DNA of 64,000 nt from Pseudoalteromonas sp. Scap06 (lineage in GTDB: Bacteria; Pseudomonadota; Gammaproteobacteria; Enterobacterales; Alteromonadaceae): assembly GCF_013394165.1 (NCBI RefSeq), contig NZ_CP041330.1, positions 1,852,501 to 1,916,500 of the forward strand, in the 5' to 3' direction. Position numbers and translations under genes: made by a program. This document shows, piece by piece, positions 36,929-45,330 of this stretch; positions within the stretch are counted from its first letter, which is position 1; the number at the start of each line of letters is the position of its first letter. Under the pieces are notes generated by a model. The model did no database searches. It was not told the origin of the DNA and saw nothing but the letters and a program-made list of their open reading frames with translations.

Positions 36929-37507
36929 TTAATGCGCTTGATGCTTACCCTCAAGAATCTCTTCTATAAACTTAGCATTAAACGCGTCTAAATCTGAAGG
37001 GCTGCGACTAGTCACTAAGCCTTGATCAACACACACCTCTTGGTCGACCCAGTTAGCACCGGCATTAATTAAATCACTTTTAATACTCGGATATGAAGTG
37101 ACCTTTTTGTCTCTGAGCTTGTTAATCTCCGCGAGTAACCACGGCGCATGGCAAATAGCGGCAACGGGTTTGTTTTTCTTTGCTCCAAAAAAACCATCTG
37201 CAAATGCCTTAGCATCCGAGTCTTGGCGTAAGCTATCGGGATTAAACAAGCCACCAGGCAGTAAAAGCGCATCGTAATCACCGGCATTTGCATTGGCTGC
37301 TAATTTATCAACAGCAACTTTTTCACCCCACTTGTCTTCATCCCATGCGGTGATCTGCCCTTCTTTAATAGAAACAACTTCAATATCGGCGCCCGCTTCA
37401 AGTAAAGCAGCCTGTGGCGAGAGTAACTCGCTTTGCTCAAATCCATCGGTGGCTAAAATGGCAATTTTCTTACCTTGTAAACGATTACTGTTATGTAAGT
37501 TACTCAT
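36929..37507 (-). CDS. DJ-1/PfpI family protein (type 1 glutamine amidotransferase-like)
   Basis: A 192-residue protein with KKIAILATDGFEQSEL (residues 13-28) and the nucleophile elbow AAICHAPWLLAE with Cys at about residue 118 followed by His. Relatives such as YhbO and PfpI are described as stress proteins, glyoxalase III or deglycase enzymes, and the biochemical role is debated. No signal peptide. It converges with the trp operon. Confidence 0.88.
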   Translation of the reverse strand: MSNLHNSNRLQGKKIAILATDGFEQSELLSPQAALLEAGADIEVVSIKEGQITAWDEDKWGEKVAVDKLAANANAGDYDALLLPGGLFNPDSLRQDSDAKAFADGFFGAKKNKPVAAICHAPWLLAEINKLRDKKVTSYPSIKSDLINAGANWVDQEVCVDQGLVTSRSPSDLDAFNAKFIEEILEGKHQAH

Positions 37508-37667
37508 TAAATACTCCTTATTTCATTCAATACATAACTGTATTTGCATATCACATACCAAATATAACACGCTGAATATAATAAGGTTTTATAAATATGA
37601 ATAAACAAGTAATGTAAATTATTTACACTGATTGCAGATACTACAGGCAAAAGTAATAAAGCAAAGA

Positions 37668-37715
37668 GCCTGTAAGCTAAATAGTGGCTTTTGGGGAAGA
37701 AGCGAACTTACAGGC
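37668..37715. repeat. Long-looped inverted repeat downstream of the HU gene
   Basis: GCCTGTAAG (37668-37676) and CTTACAGGC (37707-37715) are perfect 9-base arms separated by 30 bases. The repeat lies 14 bases after the HU stop on the minus strand and is followed there by TCTTTGCTTT, so it may be a weak terminator or 3' UTR structure. Confidence 0.5.
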
Positions 37716-37729
37716 ACTAAAGTTTTAAA

Positions 37730-37999
37730 TTAAAGGCGCTCTTTTAACGCTTTTGCTGGTTTAAATACGGCTTTATTAGCCCCTTGTATTTCAATCGCTG
37801 CACCAGTTTGTGGATTACGACCAGTACGCGCTGGGTAGTAACTAAGTGCAAAAGTACCAAAGCCTGAAATTTGTACCTGATCGCCTTCAGACAGCGACTT
37901 TGTAATCACTTTTTGTAAGCTGGTTAACGCAGCTTGTGCGTCTTTTTTTGTTAATTCACTCGCATCCGCAATAGCTGCAACCAATTCTGCTTTATTCAT
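37730..37999 (-). CDS. HU family histone-like DNA-binding protein
   Basis: An 89-residue protein starting MNKAELVAAIADASELTKKD, with the HU beta-arm signature GFGTFALSYYPARTGRNPQTG (about residues 46-66) and the Pro at the arm tip in RNPQTG. HU bends and compacts DNA as a dimer. It differs slightly from canonical HU-alpha and HU-beta in the body sequence, so it may be one of several paralogues. AGGAG precedes the start at good spacing. Confidence 0.93.
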   Translation of the reverse strand: MNKAELVAAIADASELTKKDAQAALTSLQKVITKSLSEGDQVQISGFGTFALSYYPARTGRNPQTGAAIEIQGANKAVFKPAKALKERL

Positions 38000-38230
38000 T
38001 TTTTGCTCCTAAATACACGCCTAGGCTTAAACCTATTAACGTGGCAATACAATGATGTAAAAATAAAAGCAGGCAGGCTAAGGGTTGCAAGGGGGTAAGT
38101 CAACCTTAACCGGAAGCCAAGTGCCTTAGTAAGACTCATTGGGTTTAAATATAATCAGCTTGACTGTTTTATAGTCATAAAGATGACTTAATCGTTTGCT
38201 AAGGTGAAATAAAAATCACCGTGAGCAAAC

Positions 38231-38872
38231 GTGAACGCTAATCAATACCGCTGGTTTGAATTTACCTTTATCTTTATCATTCTGCCTTTAATTGGCTTTA
38301 ATATTCGCCAATATTTATCTAACTGGCTTATTCCAGCACTGATCATCCTCATGAGTGTGTGCTGTATGTTGTTATTAAACGACAGCCACTTTAAACGTTT
38401 TAGATTAACTAGCTTGGGGCAGTTTTCTGCTGTGAAGCGCCGCATGTTTAGTTTTTTCTTTATTGGCGCATTATTTTCGGGGGTATTTTACAACTTACTT
38501 TACCAAGGACACTGGTTTACTTTACCTCGTGAAAATCTCACCGACTGGCTAATGCTATTAATGCTCTACCCTTTATTGTCGGTGATCCCACAAGAATTAA
38601 TATTTAGAACCTACTTTTTTCATCGTTATAAGCGCATTATGCCCAGTAAATGGCTACGCATTATTATAAGTGCGAGTGTATTTGCACTGGCACATATTGT
38701 TTACGCTAATTGGGTTGCAGTAAGTTTAGCATTTATAGGCGGATTACTATTTGCATATACCTACGCACAAAGCCGCTCAACCTTTGCCTGTGTTCTTGAG
38801 CACAGCTTATGGGGCATATGGATGTTTACCCTAGGGATGGGTGACTATTTAGACTCTGGTGCACTGAATTAA
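38231..38872 (+). CDS. CPBP family intramembrane protease-like protein
   Basis: A 213-residue protein with about six membrane spans. Motif 1, normally EExxxR, reads QELIFR near residues 120-125, so the first Glu is Gln. Motif 2 is FALAHIVYAN with His near 157, and motif 3 is HSLWGIW near 195. CPBP proteins include CAAX-processing and bacteriocin-immunity proteases. The Glu-to-Gln change could impair catalysis or mark a subfamily. The start is a GTG at 38231, and the ribosome site is weak. A terminator follows. Confidence 0.75.
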   Translation: MNANQYRWFEFTFIFIILPLIGFNIRQYLSNWLIPALIILMSVCCMLLLNDSHFKRFRLTSLGQFSAVKRRMFSFFFIGALFSGVFYNLLYQGHWFTLPRENLTDWLMLLMLYPLLSVIPQELIFRTYFFHRYKRIMPSKWLRIIISASVFALAHIVYANWVAVSLAFIGGLLFAYTYAQSRSTFACVLEHSLWGIWMFTLGMGDYLDSGALN

Positions 38873-38887
38873 CAAGCAGCAATAAAA

Positions 38888-38908
38888 AAGCCGCGACAGG
38901 CGCGGCTT
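38888..38908. terminator. Bidirectional terminator
   Basis: AAGCCGCG (38888-38895) and CGCGGCTT (38901-38908) form a perfect 8-bp stem with a 5-base loop, preceded by an A run, between the converging CPBP and transporter genes. Confidence 0.8.
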
Positions 38909-38926
38909 ATTTAGATTTAGTTTAAA

Positions 38927-40351
38927 TTAAAAACCAAAAATACTGATATCAAAAAACTTCGTTGCAACGGTATTTACAAAAATGATTAATAATATCGCTG
39001 GAATAAAGGTTTGCAGTGAAAAGTTAACGTACTTTTCCATAAAGCTATTAGCATAATTAGGAGAGCCTTGTCTTAGCTCTTCGCTTAAGCGAACTTTTTT
39101 CCATTTATACATTACAAACAAACACACCATTAAACCATTTAAAGGCAATATTGTGTCGTAAAATACGTCATAAACAACATCAAAAAAGCTCTTATTACCA
39201 CTACCGTAGCTAGTAAAAGTAGTTAGGCTGTCAATCATACCAAACGACATAATACACAAAATAGTTAATATACCGGTTGATAAAGTGAGTATGCCCAGCG
39301 CTTTTTTACGGCTAATGCCTTTACGATCGCTTAGTGTTGCTGTTGGTACTTCAACAATAGATACCAGTGATGTGATAGCAGCAAAAAATACTAATAAGAA
39401 GAAAATAAATGCCACGGCTGATGCGCCAAAGTAACCAATATCATTTTGTAGCGCTAATAAAATTTTTGGAAGGTAGACAAAAATCATTGAAACTGACGAG
39501 TCAGATAACTTAGCCGGATCGGTATTTGGGTCAAAGCTAAAAATAGCCGGTAACACCATTAAGCCTGCTACAAACGCAACCAGTGAGTCGGTAATAGCGA
39601 CCATTTTAGCACTGCCTACAATGTCATCTTTTTTCGAGATATAAGATGCATAGGTAATTAAAATACCCATACCTAACGACAATGAGAAAAACGCTTGGCT
39701 CAATGCACCGTTAAGCACGCTGGCATTCATTTTACTAAAATCAGGAATAATGTAGTACTTAACACCGGCCATGGCGTTATCAAGAGTGAGTACGTAACCC
39801 ACCAATATAATAAGCATGACAAATAAAGCTGGCATTAAAAATTTAGCTGCTTTTTCAATGCCGTCTTTTACGCCACCGACCAAAATTAGGTTAACAATAA
39901 CTACTACCAGCGCCATATAACCAAACACGGTATAGCTATTTATAAACTCACCAAAGTGTCCAGGGTTTGCCAGCATATCTAAATTACCCAGCGCGGTTTG
40001 GCTCAAGTAACCAAAAATCCACACCGTGATCACCATATAAAAAACAGCAATCATAAATGGCGTTAATACCGCTAAAAAGCCAGCAAATTTCCATTTTTTG
40101 TCGTTATTAGCTAATTTTTTGTATGCACCTAGCGGGTCTTTTTGTGCATGACGACCCATGGCCATTTCAGCCATCATTACGGGTAAACAAATGAATGCGA
40201 CAAACAAAGCATAGACGAGCAAAAATGCACCACCGCCATTCTTAGTCGCAGAAACTGGAAAGCCTACTAAGTTACCAATACCTACAGCAGAGCCTGCCGC
40301 TGCCAATATAAATCCTAAGCGGGAGCTAAAGTGCTCTCTATTTTCACTCAT
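38927..40351 (-). CDS. Sodium-dependent transporter, NSS (LeuT-like) family
   Basis: A 474-residue protein with about 11-12 membrane spans. The N-terminal motif SRLGFILAAAGSAVGIGNLV (residues 9-28) and the following FPVSATKNGGGAFLLVY are the unwound TM1 and sodium-site signature of NSS symporters, which import amino acids or related amines. TM6 FSLSLGMGILITYASY (about residue 221) matches as well. The substrate cannot be read from sequence. It is a single-gene unit, with a terminator shared with the CPBP gene. Confidence 0.92.
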   Translation of the reverse strand: MSENREHFSSRLGFILAAAGSAVGIGNLVGFPVSATKNGGGAFLLVYALFVAFICLPVMMAEMAMGRHAQKDPLGAYKKLANNDKKWKFAGFLAVLTPFMIAVFYMVITVWIFGYLSQTALGNLDMLANPGHFGEFINSYTVFGYMALVVVIVNLILVGGVKDGIEKAAKFLMPALFVMLIILVGYVLTLDNAMAGVKYYIIPDFSKMNASVLNGALSQAFFSLSLGMGILITYASYISKKDDIVGSAKMVAITDSLVAFVAGLMVLPAIFSFDPNTDPAKLSDSSVSMIFVYLPKILLALQNDIGYFGASAVAFIFFLLVFFAAITSLVSIVEVPTATLSDRKGISRKKALGILTLSTGILTILCIMSFGMIDSLTTFTSYGSGNKSFFDVVYDVFYDTILPLNGLMVCLFVMYKWKKVRLSEELRQGSPNYANSFMEKYVNFSLQTFIPAILLIIFVNTVATKFFDISIFGF

Positions 40352-40539
40352 GTAATAACCTTGTTATTATTTATCTTATCCAAGGGACTCTACCAGTGTT
40401 ACGCAACGCTTTTCAAGCAATTACCGTGTAAAAAAACATTCTTGCTGTAAACATCGCCATAAACACTTTTAATTCACCATTTATCAACGCTATGCTAGTA
40501 TGCAGTTAATTAAATTTAACAAGTTTTGAGAGTATTTAT

Positions 40540-40842
40540 ATGTTGTATATGATTTATTCAACAGACGTCCAAAATAGTTTAGAGCACCGTAAAGCGGCTC
40601 GCCCAGCTCATTTAGCGCGCTTACAAATCCTAAAAGACGAAGGCCGACTATTAACCGCAGGTCCACTTCCGGCCATTGATAGTGAAGACCCTCAAGATTC
40701 AGGCTTTACGGGTTCTTTAGTGATTGCTCAATTTAATTCTTTAGAAGACGCCAGAGAATGGGCGGCAGATGATCCTTATGTTGCCGGTGGCGTATATGAA
40801 AACTCTATTGTTAAACCATTTAAAAAAGTGTTCCCTGCTTAA
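40540..40842 (+). CDS. YciI family protein
   Basis: A 100-residue ferredoxin-fold protein ([20 protein letters not shown]) with the conserved His-Asp region [17 protein letters not shown] and [18 protein letters not shown] near the C-terminus. YciI proteins are small dimeric enzymes or factors of uncertain role; some act as dehydrochlorinase or muconolactone-isomerase-like proteins. It has its own promoter region after the divergent transporter gene. Confidence 0.9.
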   Translation: MLYMIYSTDVQNSLEHRKAARPAHLARLQILKDEGRLLTAGPLPAIDSEDPQDSGFTGSLVIAQFNSLEDAREWAADDPYVAGGVYENSIVKPFKKVFPA

Positions 40843-41003
40843 TTAAACTATGACCACCCTGTTTAACTGCAACCAGCAATTCAGGGTTTGTTCACTCATT
40901 TTTAATTAAACTTTGCTTACTAAAAACTTAAATACGCCGCAAGGTATTAAAGTTTTAATGGCTTAGTTTTTAAGCTAGGCAGGTCTGTTCTAGGAGTTCC
41001 GTA

Positions 41004-41264
41004 ATGCGTGTATTATTAATACTCAATTTAATCGCGGTAGTGTGTTTGGCTAATTTTGCCCACGCAAACAATACCAAAAGCAAAACCGATAAAGTTGAGG
41101 TAAGTAAAAAAAAAGCAGTAATACTTGCAAAACAAACTACAGACGGTACAACGTTAAAGATCTCTGAAGAAACACTTTTTTTTACTGTACGAATTTTAAA
41201 AGCTGACGGCCACGTCGTCGATTTGAAAATAAACAAGAAAACTGGCGAAGTGAAAAAGGATTAA
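41004..41264 (+). CDS. Small exported PepSY-like protein
   Basis: A signal peptide (MRVLLILNLIAVVCLANFAHA) and a 65-residue mature part. The mature part shows the PepSY-like pattern of helix, strand pair and terminal LKINKKTGEVKKD. PepSY domains act as inhibitors or accessory sensor inputs. The gene precedes a response regulator by three bases and probably belongs to the same operon, so it may modulate the kinase or be its first target. Confidence 0.7.
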   Translation: MRVLLILNLIAVVCLANFAHANNTKSKTDKVEVSKKKAVILAKQTTDGTTLKISEETLFFTVRILKADGHVVDLKINKKTGEVKKD

Positions 41265-41267
41265 CCA

Positions 41268-41942
41268 ATGCGAATTTTAGTAATAGAAGATGATTTACAT
41301 TTGGCAGACAACCTGCGCAATGCATTAGAAAAAGAGCGTTACAGTGTTGATTTATGTCACGACGGTGAAGCGGGCCTTTTTCACATCACTGAATACCCTT
41401 TAGATATGGCTGTAGTTGATTTAGGCCTACCTAAAATAGACGGTATTGAGCTAATAAATAAAGCACGCGCCCAAGGGGTGACTATTCCTATCTTGATTTT
41501 AACCGCGCGCGATCGCTGGCAAGACAAAGTAGAAGGCCTAGATGCCGGTGCTGACGACTACCTAACTAAGCCATTTCATGTGGAAGAACTGATTGCTCGC
41601 TGTAATGCGCTTATTCGTCGCAGTGCTGGTAAAGCAAACCCAGAAATGACAGCAGGCCCTATTAAAATTCATACACGTTCACAACAAGTATGGGTAAACG
41701 ATAAAGAGCTGAGCTTAACTGCGTATGAGTACAAAGTACTCGAATACTTAATGGTTAACCCACAAAAAGTAATTTCAAAGTCTGAGCTTACAGAGCATAT
41801 TTACGACCAAGACTTTGACCTTGATTCGAACGTAATTGAAGTGTTTGTACTACGTTTGCGTAAAAAACTCGACCCAGATGGCGTGCTTAACCCAGTGGAA
41901 ACACTGCGTGGGCGTGGCTACAGGCTTAAAAGCCAGTGGTAA
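41268..41942 (+). CDS. OmpR/PhoP family response regulator
   Basis: A receiver domain (residues 1-118) has the phosphorylated Asp in AVVDLGLPKIDG (about residue 51), with Asp pair DD near 10 and Lys in LTKPFH. It is followed by a winged-helix DNA-binding domain (about 130-224) with LSLTAYEYKVLEYL and RGRGYRL. It is closest in style to PhoP/QseB regulators. The stop overlaps the start of the kinase gene by seven bases, so both are translated together. Confidence 0.95.
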   Translation: MRILVIEDDLHLADNLRNALEKERYSVDLCHDGEAGLFHITEYPLDMAVVDLGLPKIDGIELINKARAQGVTIPILILTARDRWQDKVEGLDAGADDYLTKPFHVEELIARCNALIRRSAGKANPEMTAGPIKIHTRSQQVWVNDKELSLTAYEYKVLEYLMVNPQKVISKSELTEHIYDQDFDLDSNVIEVFVLRLRKKLDPDGVLNPVETLRGRGYRLKSQW

Positions 41943-43273
41943 CACCGCAAATTTCGTTAAAAATAAGGCAAGGATTTATCCTTGTCTTTGTTTTGTTAGT
42001 CGCTCTACCTATTTTGTTTTACTCCATAGGTAAGGCGTATTATGCGTCACTTGTTGATGCCACCGAAAAAAATCTCGAAGCACACCTGTATTCACTTATT
42101 TCCGAAGTTGATTTTACCGAGCGTGGCATTATTATGCCCAGCTCTATTTTAACCCCCGAACTCAACAACCTAAACTCAGACACCTACGCCATGATTTACC
42201 GTGACGACATGCCTATTTGGCATTCTGAGTCGGCGGTTAACGTTAACTTTGTTCCCCAATATATAGAACCCAAAGCAGGCGCTGCCGATTTCAGACGTGT
42301 GGTGTATAACAACACCACCTACTGGCAATTAAGTTTAACGGTAATACTTAATAATATTGACCAATCAGAGCAAGCACGCTTTATTTTATTAAAACGTAAC
42401 GATGCCCTACTGCGTTTAATGGATGGCTTTAAGCAAACCTTAGTCGATTGGATGTTTATTATGGGGATTGCCATTGCAGGGTTAATGGCCATTGGTTTTA
42501 TTTGGAGTGCACGACCTCTGCAACGTCTAGATAAAGAAATAAAAGCCATTGAATCAGGCGATATTCAAGAAATTAAAGGCTTATACCCCGTTGAACTGCA
42601 AACCATTAAAGCCGACCTAAATTTACTATTAGAGTCGCAGCAACGCCAAAAAGAGCGATACCGCGCCTCTCTTAGCGATTTAGCCCATGCACTTAAAACG
42701 CCGTTAGCTGTTTTAAAATCAAGCCCATTAGCTAACGATGCTGATGCACAAGAACAACTAGACAGAATTAATGTGATGATCGAGCACCAATTAAAACGTG
42801 CAGCCACAGGTGCTTCCGATACATGGAAAAAGCAAACCCCTATCAAGCCGGTTATCGATTCTATCTTAAGTGCAATGAGTAAAGTATACCGAGATAAAGA
42901 CATTATATTTAATTGCCAAGTGAGCGATAAAGATTATTTTTTAGGTGATAAAACCGATTTAATGGAGTTATTAGGCAACTTAATAGATAATGCCTGCAAA
43001 GCCTGCCGCTCCCAAGTCAGTATTAATGTTTCACAAGATAGAACGCTCAGTATAAGCATTTGTGATGACGGCCCAGGCATTAAGCCAGATAAACGTGAAT
43101 CATTGTTACAACGCGGTACGCGCCTTGATACCTACGAAAGCGGACACGGTGTTGGAATGGCTATTGTATCTGACTTAGTTAAGTCGTATCACGGGCTGTT
43201 AACTATATCTCAGTCGCAACGTTTAGGCGGTGCAGAATTTATTCTCGAGTTTAATTATCATGAAAAAAAATAA
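41936..43273 (+). CDS. PhoQ-like sensor histidine kinase
   Basis: The 445-residue protein has TM1 (about residues 9-29), a periplasmic sensor region of about 130 residues, TM2 (about 168-190), HAMP, and HisKA with His in LSDLAHALKTPLAVL (about 252). HATPase motifs follow: NLIDNACKAC (N box), ICDDGPGI and GHGVGMAIV. The periplasmic part has no obvious acidic metal-binding cluster like classic PhoQ, so the ligand is open. It is the partner of the upstream regulator. The LprI-like gene starts inside its last codons. Confidence 0.93.
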   Translation: MVTPQISLKIRQGFILVFVLLVALPILFYSIGKAYYASLVDATEKNLEAHLYSLISEVDFTERGIIMPSSILTPELNNLNSDTYAMIYRDDMPIWHSESAVNVNFVPQYIEPKAGAADFRRVVYNNTTYWQLSLTVILNNIDQSEQARFILLKRNDALLRLMDGFKQTLVDWMFIMGIAIAGLMAIGFIWSARPLQRLDKEIKAIESGDIQEIKGLYPVELQTIKADLNLLLESQQRQKERYRASLSDLAHALKTPLAVLKSSPLANDADAQEQLDRINVMIEHQLKRAATGASDTWKKQTPIKPVIDSILSAMSKVYRDKDIIFNCQVSDKDYFLGDKTDLMELLGNLIDNACKACRSQVSINVSQDRTLSISICDDGPGIKPDKRESLLQRGTRLDTYESGHGVGMAIVSDLVKSYHGLLTISQSQRLGGAEFILEFNYHEKK

Positions 43274-43673
43274 CTACATCCTTTGTTTTAGCTTAAGCCT
43301 TTTATTGTTTTGGACACAGCAAAGTATGGCTGCTGAGCAACAATGTACATTGCAAAGCAACGCCCTGCCAGAGCAAATTAAAGATTACACACAATGTTTA
43401 GATGCCAAATTAAATAAAGTGCAACAGCAACAAGACAGTTGGATCCAAAAGCGCACTTTTGAACTGGCCGAATTAGAAAGTGAAACTGGTAATACCATCA
43501 TTTTATCACTGTTTAAACAAAGTATTAACGCCAAAGATAAGTACATACAAAAAAGCTGCCAGTGGCGTTATATGTTAAAACAACCTAATTCACTGGAAGC
43601 TGTAGTAACTTATAAAGAGTGTGAAATAGCAATGATAGAGCAATTCATTCAGCAGCTTAAAATGGGGCTTTAA
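43260..43673 (+). CDS. Exported LprI-like (DUF1311-type) small protein
   Basis: A signal peptide (MKKNNYILCFSLSLLLFWTQQSMA) precedes a helical mature domain with four Cys (EQQCTL, YTQCLD, KSCQWR, KECEIA). Its spacing and the closing C....I.QFI.QL pattern resemble lysozyme-inhibitor LprI / DUF1311 domains. Those form four-helix bundles in the periplasm. The gene overlaps the kinase stop and starts at the ATG at 43260. Membership is tentative, but the operon position with a two-component system is clear. Confidence 0.55.
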   Translation: MKKNNYILCFSLSLLLFWTQQSMAAEQQCTLQSNALPEQIKDYTQCLDAKLNKVQQQQDSWIQKRTFELAELESETGNTIILSLFKQSINAKDKYIQKSCQWRYMLKQPNSLEAVVTYKECEIAMIEQFIQQLKMGL

Positions 43674-43736
43674 CCAACTCTTAATTAAACATTATTTGTT
43701 GTTTCTTGTTAATTTCGTGGTTAGTATTTTGGGAAG

Positions 43737-43761
43737 TGCAGCCTTAAAGGCTGCATTTTTG
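43737..43761. terminator. Rho-independent terminator
   Basis: TGCAGCCTT (43737-43745) and AAGGCTGCA (43747-43755) pair around one central base, then TTTTT follows. It ends the PepSY/regulator/kinase/LprI unit and may also serve the converging VOC gene. Confidence 0.75.
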
Positions 43762-43784
43762 TAGTTATATACTTTGTAATGTGA

Positions 43785-44135
43785 TTACTCTGACCACACC
43801 GCAAATTCATTTCCATTTGAGTCGCTAAAGTGAAATCGTCTACCACCTGGAAATGAAAATGTAGGCTTAATTATTTTGCCTCCAGCTTCCTCAATTTTAT
43901 TTTGAGTCGCTTCAAGGGCATTACTATATAACACAATTAACGGGCTTCCGTTTTTAGTAGCAACAACCAAGTCAGATTTAAAGAAACCACCATCAACACC
44001 TTGCCCTGTAAAACTACAATATTCTGAGCCATAATCCTCAAATGACCAGCCAAACACGTCACTAAAAAAGGCCTTAGTAGCTTCAATATTTTGTGCAGGA
44101 ATCTCAATATAGTTAATTTTATTATTTTGAGTCAT
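43785..44135 (-). CDS. VOC (glyoxalase/bleomycin resistance) family protein
   Basis: A 116-residue single-module VOC protein (INYIEIPAQNIEATKAFFSDVFGW at the start, GNEFAVWSE at the end) with the beta-alpha-beta-beta-beta pattern. The possible metal ligands are a Glu in YIEIPA and a terminal Glu. Such proteins dimerise and act as glyoxalase-like enzymes, dioxygenases or binding proteins. No specific substrate can be inferred. Confidence 0.9.
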   Translation of the reverse strand: MTQNNKINYIEIPAQNIEATKAFFSDVFGWSFEDYGSEYCSFTGQGVDGGFFKSDLVVATKNGSPLIVLYSNALEATQNKIEEAGGKIIKPTFSFPGGRRFHFSDSNGNEFAVWSE

Positions 44136-44247
44136 TTTAGTTTTTACCCTTATTCTTGTTTATATTATTTGCGACTTGGACTAGTAATATACAAAGGTAG
44201 AAGCAATGCTCGATAATCATAAGCAAACTTCAGGTATTTGAATTGCA

Positions 44248-44610
44248 CTACTCAACCTGTGCTTTTTCCCACCATGGTTTGGAAAAATCAACTTTATCCT
44301 CTGGAATAACCATTGGGTGTTTTCTCAAATAATACGCCCAGAAAGCTTTTTCATATTTTGGGTTATAAATTTTAAAATTCCCTTGGGCTTTATACTCTTC
44401 TAGAAGTTTACGATAGGCACCTACAGGTTCATGAGGGTTTCCTTGTTGGAAAATAACTGTGCCTCCATACGTTTCATAAAGATACTTACTAATTTTGTAA
44501 GTTTTAACGACGTCTCTATTTGCTCTAAATGAAGCTTCTTTCATTTCAGAAGTTAATATATCTGCCGATAAATCAGGATAAGAGCGCTTATATCTTTTAA
44601 AAAAGCACAA
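44248..44610 (-). CDS. Uncharacterised conserved protein, 5' end probably frameshifted
   Basis: The frame encodes about 120 residues, with KYLYETYGGTVIFQQGNPHE near residue 42 and a Trp-rich end (FWAYYLRKHP, PWWEKA). I recall similar proteins of unknown function with a signal peptide. The only start in this frame is a TTG at 44610. Twenty-two bases upstream, in another frame, an ATG at 44632 follows a good GGAAG ribosome site and encodes MKNKFMVIVLF, a signal-like start. That reading stops at 44597-44599 after the T6A4 run. Removing one T would join the two readings. This may be a natural frameshift or a sequencing error. Confidence 0.5.
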   Translation of the reverse strand: MCFFKRYKRSYPDLSADILTSEMKEASFRANRDVVKTYKISKYLYETYGGTVIFQQGNPHEPVGAYRKLLEEYKAQGNFKIYNPKYEKAFWAYYLRKHPMVIPEDKVDFSKPWWEKAQVE

Positions 44611-44714
44611 TAACCATAAACTTATTTTTCATAATCTACTTCCATGCTTGGTAATACATGCTTAAGATAAAAAAGTGCTTTTCATTTTTATCTGCTTAAA
44701 GCTTTTGTTAGCCA

Positions 44715-45029
44715 TCAACTGAAAAGTACTAATGTTAATAGGGAGATAATCGAATACGCCTCATTTAAGTTAATATCTCGAAATTTAAATAAATCGGTAA
44801 ATAATCGATTCCATATATTTCGAAAAATTTCTGCAAAAACTAGCATCATTGTTATAAGCATTACAAATAACAACAGTGATTTAAACAACGAAGATTCAAA
44901 GAACAAATCAATGAAAATAGTGTTCGATTCGGAGTATGGCTCATAATAGATTAACTCGTGCACAGTTATCACTAGCAGTGCCACAAATGTTGCTACTGCG
45001 TTAAATGTTGTTGTGATTTCCTTCTTCAT
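44715..45029 (-). CDS. Hypothetical inner membrane protein (two spans)
   Basis: From the ATG at 45029 (after AAAGGAAGG) the product is about 104 residues: a span at residues 8-28, a short loop (YYEPYSESNT), a second span at about 48-68, and a charged region RNIWNRLFTDLFKFRDIN ending in a hydrophobic tail. No family was recognised. The frame is open up to 45059, without a ribosome site for an earlier start. An inverted repeat lies upstream. Confidence 0.5.
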   Translation of the reverse strand: MKKEITTTFNAVATFVALLVITVHELIYYEPYSESNTIFIDLFFESSLFKSLLLFVMLITMMLVFAEIFRNIWNRLFTDLFKFRDINLNEAYSIISLLTLVLFS

Positions 45030-45101
45030 AAACCTTCCTTTGTTTAGTATGACTGACAATTTGATAGTCCGTAACTCGCGTATATTTATGCCAGCGCAGC
45101 T

Positions 45102-45139
45102 TTAGCTAATTTATTGTATAGTTTTAACAAATTAGCTAA
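45102..45139. repeat. Inverted repeat upstream of the small membrane protein gene
   Basis: TTAGCTAATTT (45102-45112) and AAATTAGCTAA (45129-45139) are perfect 11-base arms with a 16-base spacer. The repeat lies between two divergent genes starting at 45029 and 45331 and could be an operator or a transcript hairpin. Confidence 0.5.
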
Positions 45140-45330
45140 CATATTACTATCATTAAGTTTTTATTATTTTAAAGCATAATTAATTAGCACTCTGTTTCCG
45201 CTTGGCTCATTTTCCTGAATATGAGTGAACATTAAAGCTTACTCACTTAGCCCATAAAACGTTTTGACAAATTTGCATAAAAACCACAAACTACCTACCA
45301 GTAGATTGACTTAGCTAAAGTGATTTTAAA

